A DNA stretch of 64,000 bases from Pedobacter sp. N36a (GCF_014472395.1 NZ_JACSZW010000001.1:62001-126000); one strand, 5' to 3'. Positions 15,373-25,000 are shown, numbered from the stretch's first letter. The notes: generated by a model not told the origin, from the letters alone. Translations and numbers: made by a program.

Positions 15373-17508
15373 TTATTTTTTATAATTAATCCCCATGTTG
15401 TAAAATAAGAAAGACCATCTATCGGCTATTTCTTCAATCGCTTTATCGGTTGGTTTCCCTGCACCATGACCTGCATTAGTCTGTATGCTGATTAAAACAG
15501 GTGCATCACCCGCCTGATCCTTTTGCAAGGTAGCTGCAAATTTAAAAGAGTGTGCAGGAACCACACGATCGTCATGATCCGCAGTGGTAACGAGCGTTGC
15601 TGGATATTTAACACCTGGTTTTAAAGCATGAACCGGCGAGTATTTATACAAATATTCAAACATTTCTTTCGAGTCCTCTGCCGTACCATAGTCGTAATTC
15701 CAGCCTGCTCCTGCTGTAAATTTATGGTAACGCAGCATATCCATTACGCCTACAGCAGGGAAAGCTACTTTGAACAAATCAGGGCGCTGTGCCAGTGTAG
15801 TACCAACGAGCAAACCACCATTTGAACCACCCATACTGGCCAGGTAATCTTTTGAAGTATATTTATTGGCAATCAGGTATTCTCCTGCAGCAATAAAATC
15901 ATCAAACACATTTTGCTTCTGCATTTTTGTACCTGCGAGGTGCCATTTCTCTCCATATTCACCACCTCCGCGCAGGTTCGCTACGGCATAAATACCACCC
16001 TGCTCCATCAAAACAATATTAGCTGTACTAAATGCCGGCGTTAAACTAATGTTAAAGCCACCATATCCGTATAAAACAGTAGGATTTTTACCATCCAGCA
16101 CGATTCCTTTTTTATAAGTCAGGATCATTGGCACTTTTGTCCCATCTTTTGAGGGATAAAACACTTGCTTAGACTCATAATTTGAAGGATCAAAATCCAC
16201 TCCTGATTTCTTGTAAACTTCCGATTTACCAGTCTCTACTGAGTATTTAAAGATGGTTGCAGGATAGACATAAGAAGTGAAGGTATAATATAATTCTTTA
16301 TCTTCTTTTTTGCTGCCAAAACCACCAGCTGTACCAAGTCCAGGAAGCTTGATTTCATGTTCCAGCTTGCCATTCATATCATATTGCAGCACCATCGATA
16401 CTGCATCTTTGATGTAATCGGCGAAAAGCTTTCCGCCGCCGGTGGAAGCATTCAATACGTTTTCTGTTTCTTTAATCAGCTCTTTCCAGTTTTCAACGCC
16501 AGGCTGCGCAGCATCTACGGTCACCACACGGCCATTAGGTGCATTCAGATTGGTATAGATGAATAACTTGCTGCCAATGTTATCAATGATACTGTGGTTT
16601 TTATCAAAATTAGTAACCACAGGAACAATCTTTCCGTCTTTTGTTTTCAGGTCTTTGATGTACAACTCATTACCAGAGGTAGAGTTTGCGGCAGAAATGA
16701 TCAGATAATGCTGATCTTCCGTTAAACCAGCGCCAATATAACGTCTGGGAGTTTTATCGCCGCCAAAGATGAGCTGATCGTCTTTTTGGGCAGTCCCCAA
16801 TTTGTGGTAAAACAGCTTATGGTACTGCGTCAATCCAGACAACTGACTGCCTTCTGCAGGTTTATCATAACTGCTATAGTAAAATCCTGTATTTCCTTGC
16901 CAGGCAATTCCAGAAAACTTCACATCCGTCAAAGTTTCACCAACTACAGATTTATCATTTGCTTTCAATACGATCACCCTGGTCCAGTCCGAACCACCGT
17001 CCGACACCTGGTAGGCCACCATACTCCCATCTTTTGAAAAGCTGATCCCGGCCATTGAGCTGGTTGCATCCTTTGAAAAAGTATTCGGATCAAGAAAAAC
17101 TTCTGGTGCTCCACCTTCTTTCTGACGATATAGCACACTCTGGTTTTGTAAGCCTGTATTCTTATAATAATAAGTGTAGCCCCCTTCTTTAAATGGCTGA
17201 GAATACTTTTCATAATTCATCAGCTTTTTCAGGCGTTCTCTAATGTCATTTCGATAAGGGATCTTCGCCAGATAAGCTTTAGTCACCGCATTCTGAGCTT
17301 CCACCCATAGCTTGGTCTCTTCCGAGCGGTCGTCTTCCAGCCAACGGTAAGGATCAGCTACAGTAGTCCCAAAATAGGTGCCTTTTACGTTTTCTTGTTT
17401 TGTTTCAGGGTAAATCATAGTTTTTTGTTGGGGATTACTCAGCTGGGCTTCCGCAACGAATGGAAGCATAACGGCGAGAAAGATGAACCCTTTGCCTGAG
17501 TTTTTCAT
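15373..17508 (-). CDS. exported prolyl oligopeptidase (peptidase family S9A)
   Basis: The product is 711 residues from the ATG at 17508, which gives a proper signal peptide (MKNSGKGFIFLAVMLPF, cleaved near AEAQ); the ATG at 17577 would overlap the upstream Nudix gene. A seven-bladed propeller (about 85-430) is followed by the alpha/beta hydrolase domain. The catalytic Ser lies in MGGSNGGLLVG, the Asp in TADHDDRVVPAHS and the His in NAGHGAGKPTDKA. It cleaves short peptides after proline, here probably in the periplasm. The start lies 35 bp after the mutT-like gene, so the two may be co-transcribed. Confidence 0.94.
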   Translation of the reverse strand: MKNSGKGFIFLAVMLPFVAEAQLSNPQQKTMIYPETKQENVKGTYFGTTVADPYRWLEDDRSEETKLWVEAQNAVTKAYLAKIPYRNDIRERLKKLMNYEKYSQPFKEGGYTYYYKNTGLQNQSVLYRQKEGGAPEVFLDPNTFSKDATSSMAGISFSKDGSMVAYQVSDGGSDWTRVIVLKANDKSVVGETLTDVKFSGIAWQGNTGFYYSSYDKPAEGSQLSGLTQYHKLFYHKLGTAQKDDQLIFGGDKTPRRYIGAGLTEDQHYLIISAANSTSGNELYIKDLKTKDGKIVPVVTNFDKNHSIIDNIGSKLFIYTNLNAPNGRVVTVDAAQPGVENWKELIKETENVLNASTGGGKLFADYIKDAVSMVLQYDMNGKLEHEIKLPGLGTAGGFGSKKEDKELYYTFTSYVYPATIFKYSVETGKSEVYKKSGVDFDPSNYESKQVFYPSKDGTKVPMILTYKKGIVLDGKNPTVLYGYGGFNISLTPAFSTANIVLMEQGGIYAVANLRGGGEYGEKWHLAGTKMQKQNVFDDFIAAGEYLIANKYTSKDYLASMGGSNGGLLVGTTLAQRPDLFKVAFPAVGVMDMLRYHKFTAGAGWNYDYGTAEDSKEMFEYLYKYSPVHALKPGVKYPATLVTTADHDDRVVPAHSFKFAATLQKDQAGDAPVLISIQTNAGHGAGKPTDKAIEEIADRWSFLFYNMGINYKK

Positions 17509-17542
17509 AATTTTTATTTGTTCTTTAATGGTGATGCTGCTT

Positions 17543-17929
17543 TTAAATGGCCAGATACTGCTGAACAACGGGTACATCAGCTTCGGCCCAATCGCAATTT
17601 AGTAAATCTGAGGGCGCCATCCAAGCATAGGCCGCATGCTCTCTTAAACGTATGGTTCCAGCAACAATTCGACAAACAAAAGGAAGCAGGAGAATAGAAA
17701 AATCTGTATAATGATGCGCTGAAGCAGGCTGCCGGGAAATAATCTCGACGGTTAAGTCCAGCTCCTCTTCTATTTCCCTGACCAGGCAATCTTCCGCAGT
17801 TTCACCAGGCTCTATTTTACCACCTGGGAACTCCATTTTCATGGGCATAGACATCATAGCACTTCGCTGAGTGACCAAAACCTGTCCCTCTTCATTTACA
17901 ATAATTGCACAGCAAACTTCAATCATCAC
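17543..17929 (-). CDS. Nudix hydrolase, probable 8-oxo-dGTP diphosphatase (MutT-like)
   Basis: The product is 128 residues. The Nudix box spans residues 37-59 (GKIEPGETAEDCLVREIEEE), with all metal-binding Glu residues in place. The start MMIEVCCAIIVNEEGQVLVTQR and the PMKMEFPGG segment match MutT/CTP pyrophosphohydrolase-like proteins that sanitise oxidised nucleotides. The exact substrate cannot be fixed from sequence. A terminator lies just upstream at 17951-18000, so it is the first gene of its unit. Confidence 0.9.
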   Translation of the reverse strand: MMIEVCCAIIVNEEGQVLVTQRSAMMSMPMKMEFPGGKIEPGETAEDCLVREIEEELDLTVEIISRQPASAHHYTDFSILLLPFVCRIVAGTIRLREHAAYAWMAPSDLLNCDWAEADVPVVQQYLAI

Positions 17930-17950
17930 CGAAGATAATTTATTTATAAA

Positions 17951-18000
17951 AAAAATCCCGCTGATCCTCCATTTTAAAAGAAGATCAGCGGGATTTTAAT
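17951..18000. terminator. intrinsic terminator downstream of the NTF2-like gene
   Basis: AAAATCCCGCTGATC (17954-17968) pairs with 17985-17999 around a 16-base loop, with A- and T-runs at the ends. On the minus strand it lies between the NTF2-like gene upstream and the Nudix gene downstream. Confidence 0.82.
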
Positions 18001-18020
18001 TTAAATAGTGATTTATAGGT

Positions 18021-18407
18021 TTAGTCCAAAGAAACAAAAAGTTCGGACTGTGTCAACCATACCCCATTAATTTTGCGCCACATGGCGGAATAATTACCTC
18101 TAAAGGGTTCTGTTTTATAGCTCCAGGCTCCGGTTTCCCAGGCTAAAATCCCACTGTCACCGATCACAATGGACGAAGGAATGCGTTCAAATAATGGCGG
18201 TTTGCTCGCAAACATTTCTTTCCAGGCTTTCAGCAATTTTGTTTTACCTAAATATTGTCCGCCTTCGCCGGAGATTACCACGATATCATCCATCCAATAT
18301 TTAGCAACTTCTGCAACATCCTGGTTAGAGATGGCCATATTTGAATCCATCCTGGATAAGCGGATGGCTTCTTCTTCTTGTCTTTTAAAAAATGATACTG
18401 AACTCAT
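18021..18407 (-). CDS. SnoaL/DUF4440-type NTF2-like protein
   Basis: The product is 128 residues without a signal peptide. The pattern of an N-terminal helix with DVAEVAKYWMDDIVVISGEG, then GQYLGKTKLLKAWKEMF and the C-terminal strands WETGAWSYKTEPFRGNYSAM and WLTQSELFVSLD, fits the NTF2-like cone fold of DUF4440/SnoaL-like proteins. Such proteins bind or convert small molecules or act as association domains. No catalytic residue set is recognisable here and there is no informative neighbour. Confidence 0.82.
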   Translation of the reverse strand: MSSVSFFKRQEEEAIRLSRMDSNMAISNQDVAEVAKYWMDDIVVISGEGGQYLGKTKLLKAWKEMFASKPPLFERIPSSIVIGDSGILAWETGAWSYKTEPFRGNYSAMWRKINGVWLTQSELFVSLD

Positions 18408-18456
18408 AAAAAATTAGCTTCGTCTTGTTTGTTGAACCGCTAAGATGGTAAAAATA

Positions 18457-20934
18457 TTAATTTTTCACTCTATTCTGTTCCGCTTCTGCTCCGGTATTTT
18501 TATGTTTTTTTAAGTCGGAAAAGGTCTTTCCAAAACGATAGCTATAACTAAGCACCACATTTCTGGAATCTGAACGATTACGCCAGCCCGCTTCTACAGC
18601 AGCCAGATTATTAATTTTTCCGTTGACAATCTTCGTATAAAAGAGGTCATTACCATTGATTTTAATCGTTGAACTCGGAGACAGTTTTTTTTGCAGGCCT
18701 GCATTAAACATATACATTTCCCCTATCACAAACTGTACATCGGTGATTTTAGAACTGTAAGATCCACTGCATTCTGCCGTCCAGCTTTCTCCTATTTTAA
18801 ATTGAAAACTACTCTTTGTGAAAAAGAAAGTACCCTTTGTGTGCAGGGCACCACTGTAAAAATCATTACTTTTTGCATTAATATTGGTCAATTCACCATA
18901 AAACTGCCAGGAAAGCCACGGGAACAAATCCAAACCTGAATTTACGCTCAGGCTTTTCACGATCTTCCTGCCAATATTTCCAGGCCTGCTGTAATAAATC
19001 CCATCCCGAATCTCTATAGTTTCATTCACTTCATCTTTCGAATCACTATAACTCAAAGCGGTAGTCACTTTATTTTTGAAGGTATGAGAAAGCTCAATAC
19101 TATTGGTAAAAGAGGGATTAAGAAAAGGATTACCTTCATAATAAGTGAACTTATCCAGTGGAGAAATAAACGGATTCAGATCTTGAAAATAAGGACGATC
19201 TATTCTTCTTCCATAATTTAAACCAATCTGGTTATTTCCTAAAGTATCCAGTTTATAAGACAAGTAGGCTGTAGGAAAAAGACTGGTATAGTTTCTATTG
19301 AAAGCAGAATCTGGTTTCAAGGGATTGCCCAGTTGATGGCCATCAGAATTGGTATTTTCTGCCCTTAATCCGAATTGTATCGACCATTTCCCACTTTCTC
19401 TGCTCAGGTTCATGTAACCGGAGTTGATGTTCTCCTTATAAATAAAATGGTTGCTCTTTTGATAATCTGGGCGGGTGATATCGCCAATAGTGTAACTGTA
19501 ATCCCCCACATTATCCGTTTTGGTATAACTTGATTTTAAGCCCGCATCTATTTTCCAATTGTTTTTAAGTTGCTTTGTATAATCTGCTTTCAGGGAATAT
19601 ATTTTAATGTTAGCGGGTAACGCTCCATGAAGGATATCTTGAGATTTCAAACTTTGATCAGGCAGGTAAGAAGAATTAAAGATCTGCTGACGGTTATTCG
19701 TATTGTACACCAGGTAATCGGCATCCAAGGCAATTTGCTGGCCATTTTTATCAAAATCATGACGATAATTCAGGTTAAAACCCAGATTCTTAAAGTTTTC
19801 TTTTTCTTTGCTGAGTGCTTTAACCACCGAATCTAATGCCCTTCCGGCATTTAAAAGCTGACTTACATTATCTGTCGTTTGGTTTCCAGATCTGTTCATG
19901 CCAGTAACCACCAGCCCCCAGGTTGTTTTCTCAGATTGGTAATAGTCCATCCCAATTTTTCCATTTAAAGTATTGGCCTTTCTACGGATATAACTGTTTT
20001 GTTCGAAGAAAGACTTAGTACTGCCATCCTCATTTCTATACCTTCGGAATAAATCCAGATCAGTGAAGTTATTTTGATAATTCTGACTCAGATTAGCAAA
20101 AAAATTAAACTTATCCTTTCGATAGTTCATATTAAAACTATGGTTACTTCTAGGCAATTCCCCTTGCGTATACCCCAAATTTAATCCTCCATTCCAGCCT
20201 CCTTGGTTACTTTTACGGGTTTTAATGTTGATCACTCCACCTTTTCCCGCAGCATCATACTTTGCAGGAGGATTCGTCATCAGCTCAATCTGATCCAATG
20301 AAGACGATGGCAGGGACTTCAGGTAATTTTCCAGGTCTGCGCCCGATAAATAACTGGGTTTCCCATCGATAAATATCGCCACCCCTTGTTTTCCTTTTAA
20401 ACTAATCACACCATTCTGATCTACCATTACCCCTGGTGATTTCTCCAGTACATCCAAAGCGGTAGTACCTGCGTTGGCAATTAAAGCATCTACATTCACT
20501 ACGGTTCGATCAATTTTACGCTCAATAAAGGTTTTTTTTCCAACAATGGCAACCTCTTTCAGGTCTTTGGTAGCCCCCAAAAGGATAAATGCCGGAAGTA
20601 TAACATTTGAATTGTTCTCCTGCAAAATCACCACTGTGCTCTGGAGGTTTTGATAACCCGTTGCTGAGATTCTCAATTGATAACTCCCTTTTGGCATTTG
20701 TTCAAAAGAAAACTTACCATCCTGTTCTGTAAATGTGCTTTTCATCAGGCTGCTGTCTTGTACGTTAAACAAGGCCACTGTTGCCAGATCAAAAGGCACA
20801 TTCTTATCGTTTAGTATTTTCCCAGAAATTCGGCCAGTGCCTGTTAGTTTGGCTGCAGCTGGAGCTTGAGAAAACGCTAAAATTTGGGCTGTACTCAGCC
20901 ATGCGGTCAGAATAACCGCGATCAATATTTTCAT
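18457..20934 (-). CDS. TonB-dependent receptor-like outer membrane protein with carboxypeptidase-regulatory domain
   Basis: The product is 825 residues. The signal peptide ends near LAFSQA. A carboxypeptidase-regulatory-like domain (about 34-118; GRISGKILNDKNVPFDLATV) precedes a plug-like domain with VDQNGVISLKGKQGVAIFID and LMTNPPAKYDAAGKGGVIN. The rest is an outer membrane beta-barrel of the OMP_b-brl_3 type. It may transport or bind an unidentified ligand. It lies 73 bp after the M56 sensor gene, and the BlaI repressor gene lies before that, all on the same strand. This suggests that the repressor/sensor pair controls the receptor. Confidence 0.9.
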   Translation of the reverse strand: MKILIAVILTAWLSTAQILAFSQAPAAAKLTGTGRISGKILNDKNVPFDLATVALFNVQDSSLMKSTFTEQDGKFSFEQMPKGSYQLRISATGYQNLQSTVVILQENNSNVILPAFILLGATKDLKEVAIVGKKTFIERKIDRTVVNVDALIANAGTTALDVLEKSPGVMVDQNGVISLKGKQGVAIFIDGKPSYLSGADLENYLKSLPSSSLDQIELMTNPPAKYDAAGKGGVINIKTRKSNQGGWNGGLNLGYTQGELPRSNHSFNMNYRKDKFNFFANLSQNYQNNFTDLDLFRRYRNEDGSTKSFFEQNSYIRRKANTLNGKIGMDYYQSEKTTWGLVVTGMNRSGNQTTDNVSQLLNAGRALDSVVKALSKEKENFKNLGFNLNYRHDFDKNGQQIALDADYLVYNTNNRQQIFNSSYLPDQSLKSQDILHGALPANIKIYSLKADYTKQLKNNWKIDAGLKSSYTKTDNVGDYSYTIGDITRPDYQKSNHFIYKENINSGYMNLSRESGKWSIQFGLRAENTNSDGHQLGNPLKPDSAFNRNYTSLFPTAYLSYKLDTLGNNQIGLNYGRRIDRPYFQDLNPFISPLDKFTYYEGNPFLNPSFTNSIELSHTFKNKVTTALSYSDSKDEVNETIEIRDGIYYSRPGNIGRKIVKSLSVNSGLDLFPWLSWQFYGELTNINAKSNDFYSGALHTKGTFFFTKSSFQFKIGESWTAECSGSYSSKITDVQFVIGEMYMFNAGLQKKLSPSSTIKINGNDLFYTKIVNGKINNLAAVEAGWRNRSDSRNVVLSYSYRFGKTFSDLKKHKNTGAEAEQNRVKN

Positions 20935-21007
20935 TTATTTAAAAATTAAATTGTAGAAAAGCTGTTTTACAGCCCGCTATAACAGATTAATTGAATATTC
21001 ACTCCCG

Positions 21008-22759
21008 CTACTTTGATTCATATTCCTGTTTATAGGAAATGATCCAATCCGCACTTTTCAGGTATTTCTTTTCATAACGTTTTCGAACTTCTTCGGGAAG
21101 TTTTTCATTATTTAAAAGAAAATTATCCTGACTGATTTCAAAGGAAAGCTTGTCATTCGGCCTTACCAAACGATCTTTAACCAGGTCCTTTAAAATATAG
21201 TCGGGTGTTTTATCATCATATCGAGTGGAAGTCGAATTATCGGACACAAACTTTCTAGTAATGGTTGATTTTGCAGCTTCAGATTTTGCCTTTTTGCTGG
21301 CCACACTGCGTTTTTCATCTTGAATCCTGATTTTTTCATGTTCAAGCCAGATTTTTTCATGTTCAGCTTTGATCTGATCAGCTGCTATTTCTTCTTTATT
21401 GGCATCAAGTCTGTATTGATTCGCTGTTAATTCAGCCTCATTTGCGTCATACCTTGCCTTATTTGCAGCATCCCTTTTCTGATCAGCCGGAGACCAGCGT
21501 TGCTCCGCATCAGAGAGGAACTCTTCAGTTTGGGCTATCGCATTTTCCGTTTCTAAAGCCCCTTTTTCGGCACCTTTCACTAGATGTTCAACGTTCAGCA
21601 CCCCATTTTCAACAGCAGATATCACCTTTTGATAGGCTGGTACTTCTTTTTCAGCTTCCTGAAGCGTCTTGCTTTTAGACGCTTCCTGCATAGACTTATG
21701 AACCGGCTTTTTCAGTACCGAAGAAAATGCCATGCTAAAGATAACGACCGCCAATACTGAAACTCCCAGTATGCTTTTCTCCGTTTTATTTAAAGTAGGA
21801 TGGTCATTGGAAACCATTCTCTTTACCCGTTTTACCAATTGATTCGAGTCCCCTGAAATCGCCATTGCATAGACGGGTTTATTCATTTGAAACTCTTCAC
21901 AGCAAACCAATGCACTGATATAGCCTGCTTTATTATTATTTGTATTCAAAACGGCCAGATCATCACAGCAGCTTTCTCTTTCTTCTCTGATCAATCCACT
22001 CAGCCAGGAAACTGCTGGGTTAAAGAAAAACAGCAATTCCATAAAGCTTTGAAGGATATTCACCAGGTAATCTCTTCTTTTTACATGGGCCAGCTCATGA
22101 CATAAGATCGCATCAACCTCTGCTGTTGAAAGGTTGTTTAGTAAGCCGACAGGGATTAAAATCAAGGGTTTAAAATACCCCACCACCATTGGAACATTCA
22201 CCAATGCCGACTGTACAATGCCCACCATTTTGTAAATACCAAATTGTATGGCCAGTTGCTGTACCCGATTCTCCCAATACGGTGCTGCTGAAATGATTTT
22301 AGTATGGCGTATTCTTTTGATACTATATAATCCTGCAAACAACTGCACACTTTTAGCAGCGATCACTGAAAGCCAAAGCAATACAATTGTGGTGGCATAG
22401 GAATTAAAGAAAGATAGCCCCTGCTGCAGCCATACCCAAGGTTGCTGTACCGCAGCAATGGAATCATTACCTATGCTATTTTGCGCAGGTAAAGTATCCG
22501 AGGACCATGGAAAAGCATTTACAAGTCGACCCGCAGTGGCAGCTACTCCAGTATCAACCCTCGCGTCTGCAGCTTGCCATTCATAGATAAAGCTGCCAAA
22601 AACACTTACTGAAAACAAGATCAAACAAGAAATCAACAGGTTATACCGTACCCTGGCACTGGATTTATGTGTAAAAACCAGCACTGCTGCAGTGAGGAGA
22701 GCAAGGATCATGCCCTGCCAAAGGGAATGTAATAGGGTTTTAAATATGATGCTTTCCAT
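21008..22759 (-). CDS. BlaR1-like M56 metallopeptidase with long charged coiled-coil tail
   Basis: The product is 583 residues. N-terminal membrane helices (about 10-60 and 120-140) lead to the M56 domain with VDAILCHELAHVKRRDYLV, the zinc motif HELAH, followed by FFNPAVSWLSGLIREERE. A further helix near 325-345 precedes a C-terminal region of 230 residues. This region contains short near-repeats such as ANKARYDANEAEL, TANQYRLDANKEE, AEHEKIWLEHEKIRIQDEK, which predict a long helical or coiled-coil stretch instead of the usual penicillin-binding or TonB-like sensor. The protein probably inactivates the BlaI-type repressor encoded 62 bp upstream when it senses an envelope signal. Confidence 0.92.
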   Translation of the reverse strand: MESIIFKTLLHSLWQGMILALLTAAVLVFTHKSSARVRYNLLISCLILFSVSVFGSFIYEWQAADARVDTGVAATAGRLVNAFPWSSDTLPAQNSIGNDSIAAVQQPWVWLQQGLSFFNSYATTIVLLWLSVIAAKSVQLFAGLYSIKRIRHTKIISAAPYWENRVQQLAIQFGIYKMVGIVQSALVNVPMVVGYFKPLILIPVGLLNNLSTAEVDAILCHELAHVKRRDYLVNILQSFMELLFFFNPAVSWLSGLIREERESCCDDLAVLNTNNNKAGYISALVCCEEFQMNKPVYAMAISGDSNQLVKRVKRMVSNDHPTLNKTEKSILGVSVLAVVIFSMAFSSVLKKPVHKSMQEASKSKTLQEAEKEVPAYQKVISAVENGVLNVEHLVKGAEKGALETENAIAQTEEFLSDAEQRWSPADQKRDAANKARYDANEAELTANQYRLDANKEEIAADQIKAEHEKIWLEHEKIRIQDEKRSVASKKAKSEAAKSTITRKFVSDNSTSTRYDDKTPDYILKDLVKDRLVRPNDKLSFEISQDNFLLNNEKLPEEVRKRYEKKYLKSADWIISYKQEYESK

Positions 22760-22821
22760 GCCTGTGGTTCTTTAGGTGGGCGTATGTATTTTAATCTTAG
22801 ATAGAATATTTCGCTGGTATT

Positions 22822-23220
22822 TTATTTTTCTTCCAATTGAGTCAGTAAGGTTTTGATTGCTTCCAGATCTGCTTTTGAAGTTTTCTTATTTCCCATCAAT
22901 TGCATCATCAGTCTACCAGCTGAGCCGTTGTACATCGTATCAATAAACCGGTCTAGGAGAAAATCCTTGGTGGTCTGTTCTTTTTCCGCAACATGGTACA
23001 CGTGTTTCATCTGACTTTCATCACGGGTTAAGATTCCTTTTTCCGCCATAATCTGCATCAGTTTCAAGGTAGAAGTATAATTGACCTCCCGAAATTCATT
23101 TAATTTATCATTGACCAAACGAACAGTACTGGGGCCTTGCTCCCATAGTACCTGCAGGATCTCTAATTCTGCTTTTGTTGGCTCTATTGGTTTGATGTTT
23201 TTTTGGTGATTCCTTTCCAT
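22822..23220 (-). CDS. BlaI/MecI/CopY-family transcriptional repressor
   Basis: The product is 132 residues. The winged helix shows IEPTKAELEILQVLWEQGPST, the recognition helix near REVNYTSTLKLMQIMAEKG and the wing near MKHVYHVAEKEQTTK. The C-terminal helices mediate dimerisation. It is the first gene of a repressor, M56 sensor and outer membrane receptor unit, the normal order for bla/mec-type two-part regulation. A perfect 12-bp dyad lies 20 bp before its start codon and is a likely operator. No beta-lactamase gene is nearby, so antibiotic sensing should not be assumed. Confidence 0.94.
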   Translation of the reverse strand: MERNHQKNIKPIEPTKAELEILQVLWEQGPSTVRLVNDKLNEFREVNYTSTLKLMQIMAEKGILTRDESQMKHVYHVAEKEQTTKDFLLDRFIDTMYNGSAGRLMMQLMGNKKTSKADLEAIKTLLTQLEEK

Positions 23221-23239
23221 AAATTAAAGGTAGGAAAGA

Positions 23240-23251
23240 TTTCGTACGAAA
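23240..23251. promoter_or_regulatory. candidate BlaI operator dyad
   Basis: TTTCGTACGAAA is a perfect 12-bp palindrome 20 bp upstream of the repressor gene. Autoregulatory BlaI/CopY operators are short dyads in this position. It differs from the dyad before the other BlaI-type gene at 12488-12503, so the two repressors probably do not share targets. Confidence 0.45.
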
Positions 23252-23349
23252 CAAGGATTAGGATGATTATTTATTTTTCAGCTCACTTTGCTAAACGCTC
23301 AGTTAGGATAGAACGCATTTTATGATGGATTTCAATGGAAAAAATAGGG

Positions 23350-23382
23350 CAAAAAAAAACGGAAGACTATAGTCCTCCGTTA
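23350..23382 (-). terminator. intrinsic terminator of the DUF3050 gene
   Basis: On the minus strand AACGGAGGAC folds back on GTCTTCCGTT with a small central loop and is followed by nine T residues. It ends the transcript of the gene at 23414-24205. Confidence 0.85.
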
Positions 23383-23413
23383 ATATTATTTGAATGAAGC
23401 TTTTATTTATAAA

Positions 23414-24205
23414 TTAAGCTTTGCGGCTCATGATGGCCTGATAAGCACCGTCCCAAAGTCTGATTCTTTTTCTCAAAGACTCCATACTCATTTCTTCTGC
23501 AGCCAGCCAATGGGCTTCATGATCACCACAAAGCTCAGCCGTCATTTCCAGGGAAAGATGACTATGGTGATCTCCATCCACTTCTATATGTCTATCTAAG
23601 TAATATTTAAATAGGGAAATCTGATCTGGAAACTTCTGATTAAGGTCGTTAACCATCGTTAAAAACATATTTGGAATCAAGTCTTCCCTGCCAAAGGTGA
23701 AAGTACTTGCCTGAATATGCGCTTGTTGTTCACGAATCACCTGAAAGGTAAAGTCAACAAAATCCCTGGCTTCAACTGGAGTTCCTGCTGCCTGATAAGC
23801 TGCATTCATCGTTTCTCCAGATTTTAAAGCATCCAGAAATAAAGCGATAGGCTTGGTATCCGCACCGCATTGCTGCATGGCATCCAGATACATTTCAAAA
23901 TGGCTCTTTTTAATACCTTCAGCGTCAACATCGGATTCTTCACCCGCTACAATTTCATTGATTAAAGCACGGGTATTTCCAGAACCTACCGGAAACCATG
24001 GAATACTGGTACAGGTCAGGTTAATTTGTAAGGCTTTTAAAAGGGACATAAAATCCCAAACTGCATAAATATGGTACTCCATAAAGATCCTTAAATCTTC
24101 CAGGTCGTTGATAACACCATATACTTTATGCTGAATGATCTCCTGTCTTAGGGGCTCAATATGCTCCTGAATTCTTTCCAGGGTAGTGTTTGTTGTGTTT
24201 TCCAT
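23414..24205 (-). CDS. DUF3050 family protein (heme-oxygenase-like helical fold expected)
   Basis: The product is 263 residues from the ATG at 24205 (MENTTNTTLERIQEHIEPLR). The conserved DUF3050 segments LRIFMEYHIYAVWDFMSLLK, CTSIPWFP, FYxRH-like KYYLDRHIEVDGDHH and ELCGDHEAHW are present. The family is predicted to adopt a heme-oxygenase-like or diiron-oxidase-like helical bundle; the His, Glu and Asp residues in these motifs could bind metal. The reaction is not known. The gene is monocistronic with its own terminator. A nine-codon upstream extension is possible but looks unlike the family start. Confidence 0.85.
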   Translation of the reverse strand: MENTTNTTLERIQEHIEPLRQEIIQHKVYGVINDLEDLRIFMEYHIYAVWDFMSLLKALQINLTCTSIPWFPVGSGNTRALINEIVAGEESDVDAEGIKKSHFEMYLDAMQQCGADTKPIALFLDALKSGETMNAAYQAAGTPVEARDFVDFTFQVIREQQAHIQASTFTFGREDLIPNMFLTMVNDLNQKFPDQISLFKYYLDRHIEVDGDHHSHLSLEMTAELCGDHEAHWLAAEEMSMESLRKRIRLWDGAYQAIMSRKA

Positions 24206-24334
24206 GGTCGTAAAAAATGCAAATGTATACATTCATTACGATGGAATATCAGTGGCCGACAGGAACTTATTTTAATATGACAATAGTACGGATTTCCATT
24301 GAGAATTACCCCTGTGGGTGCTAAAAGTCAGAAT

Positions 24335-25000
24335 TTACTTCCCAGCGGTGATCACAATGATGTCTCTTTTCACCTCCATACCTATATTATTTGTAACCTG
24401 TTCTTTCTCTTCCCATACTTTGATCACTTCAAAACCTACCTCTTCCAGCAAATCTCTCACCATCTGCGTATCATACAATTGAAAATCCCATTTCGTAAAC
24501 GGTAACTGTTCCATGAAATTTTTATCGGCAAAACCTATACAAAAATAACCTCCTGGTTTCAGCGCTTTATAGATTTCCGTAGCATAGGCTTTAGGGTTTT
24601 TCCAAAAGTACAGCGTATTCACCGTAAATATTTTATGAAAATTATGGGGAGGAAAATCAATATGCACACCATCTGATAATAAAAAAGTAGCTGCACCGCT
24701 TTTAAGCAATTTCTGATTGATCCGGCTTGCCTCCTCAATCATGGTTTCAGAAATATCGATTCCTGTATACTGAAGCCCCTTAGCCTGTGCCATCAGCATT
24801 GGTAGGTGACTCGCATTGCCAGGACCTATTTCCAATACCTGCTGCTGATCAGCCAGTTTCATGGCATCAATAGTCCGCTTGATCATATTTTCATTTGAAA
24901 CAGCCATACGTTCTCCGGTTTTCTTTCCAGCTTCACCATTTGGTGAACTCAACTGACTGCCAACTGCCTTCAAATCGTCTTCATTCCATGTGTTTTCCAT
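24335..25000 (-). CDS. class I SAM-dependent methyltransferase
   Basis: The product is 221 residues. Motif I is VLEIGPGNASHLPML, motif II ends near QYTGIDIS, and the post-I segment HIDFPPHNFHKIFTVNTLYF and ALKPGGYFCIGFAD match the Rossmann-type methyltransferase fold. The substrate is unknown; sequence features resemble UbiE/arsenite-type small-molecule methyltransferases but lack conserved Cys for arsenic binding. It stands alone on the minus strand. Confidence 0.9.
   Translation of the reverse strand: MENTWNEDDLKAVGSQLSSPNGEAGKKTGERMAVSNENMIKRTIDAMKLADQQQVLEIGPGNASHLPMLMAQAKGLQYTGIDISETMIEEASRINQKLLKSGAATFLLSDGVHIDFPPHNFHKIFTVNTLYFWKNPKAYATEIYKALKPGGYFCIGFADKNFMEQLPFTKWDFQLYDTQMVRDLLEEVGFEVIKVWEEKEQVTNNIGMEVKRDIIVITAGK

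Noticed and set aside
22259..22759. Beta-lactam resistance function for the BlaI/M56 pairs.
   Set aside because: No beta-lactamase or penicillin-binding protein gene is in either locus, and the sensors lack the penicillin-binding domain, so the name would mislead.
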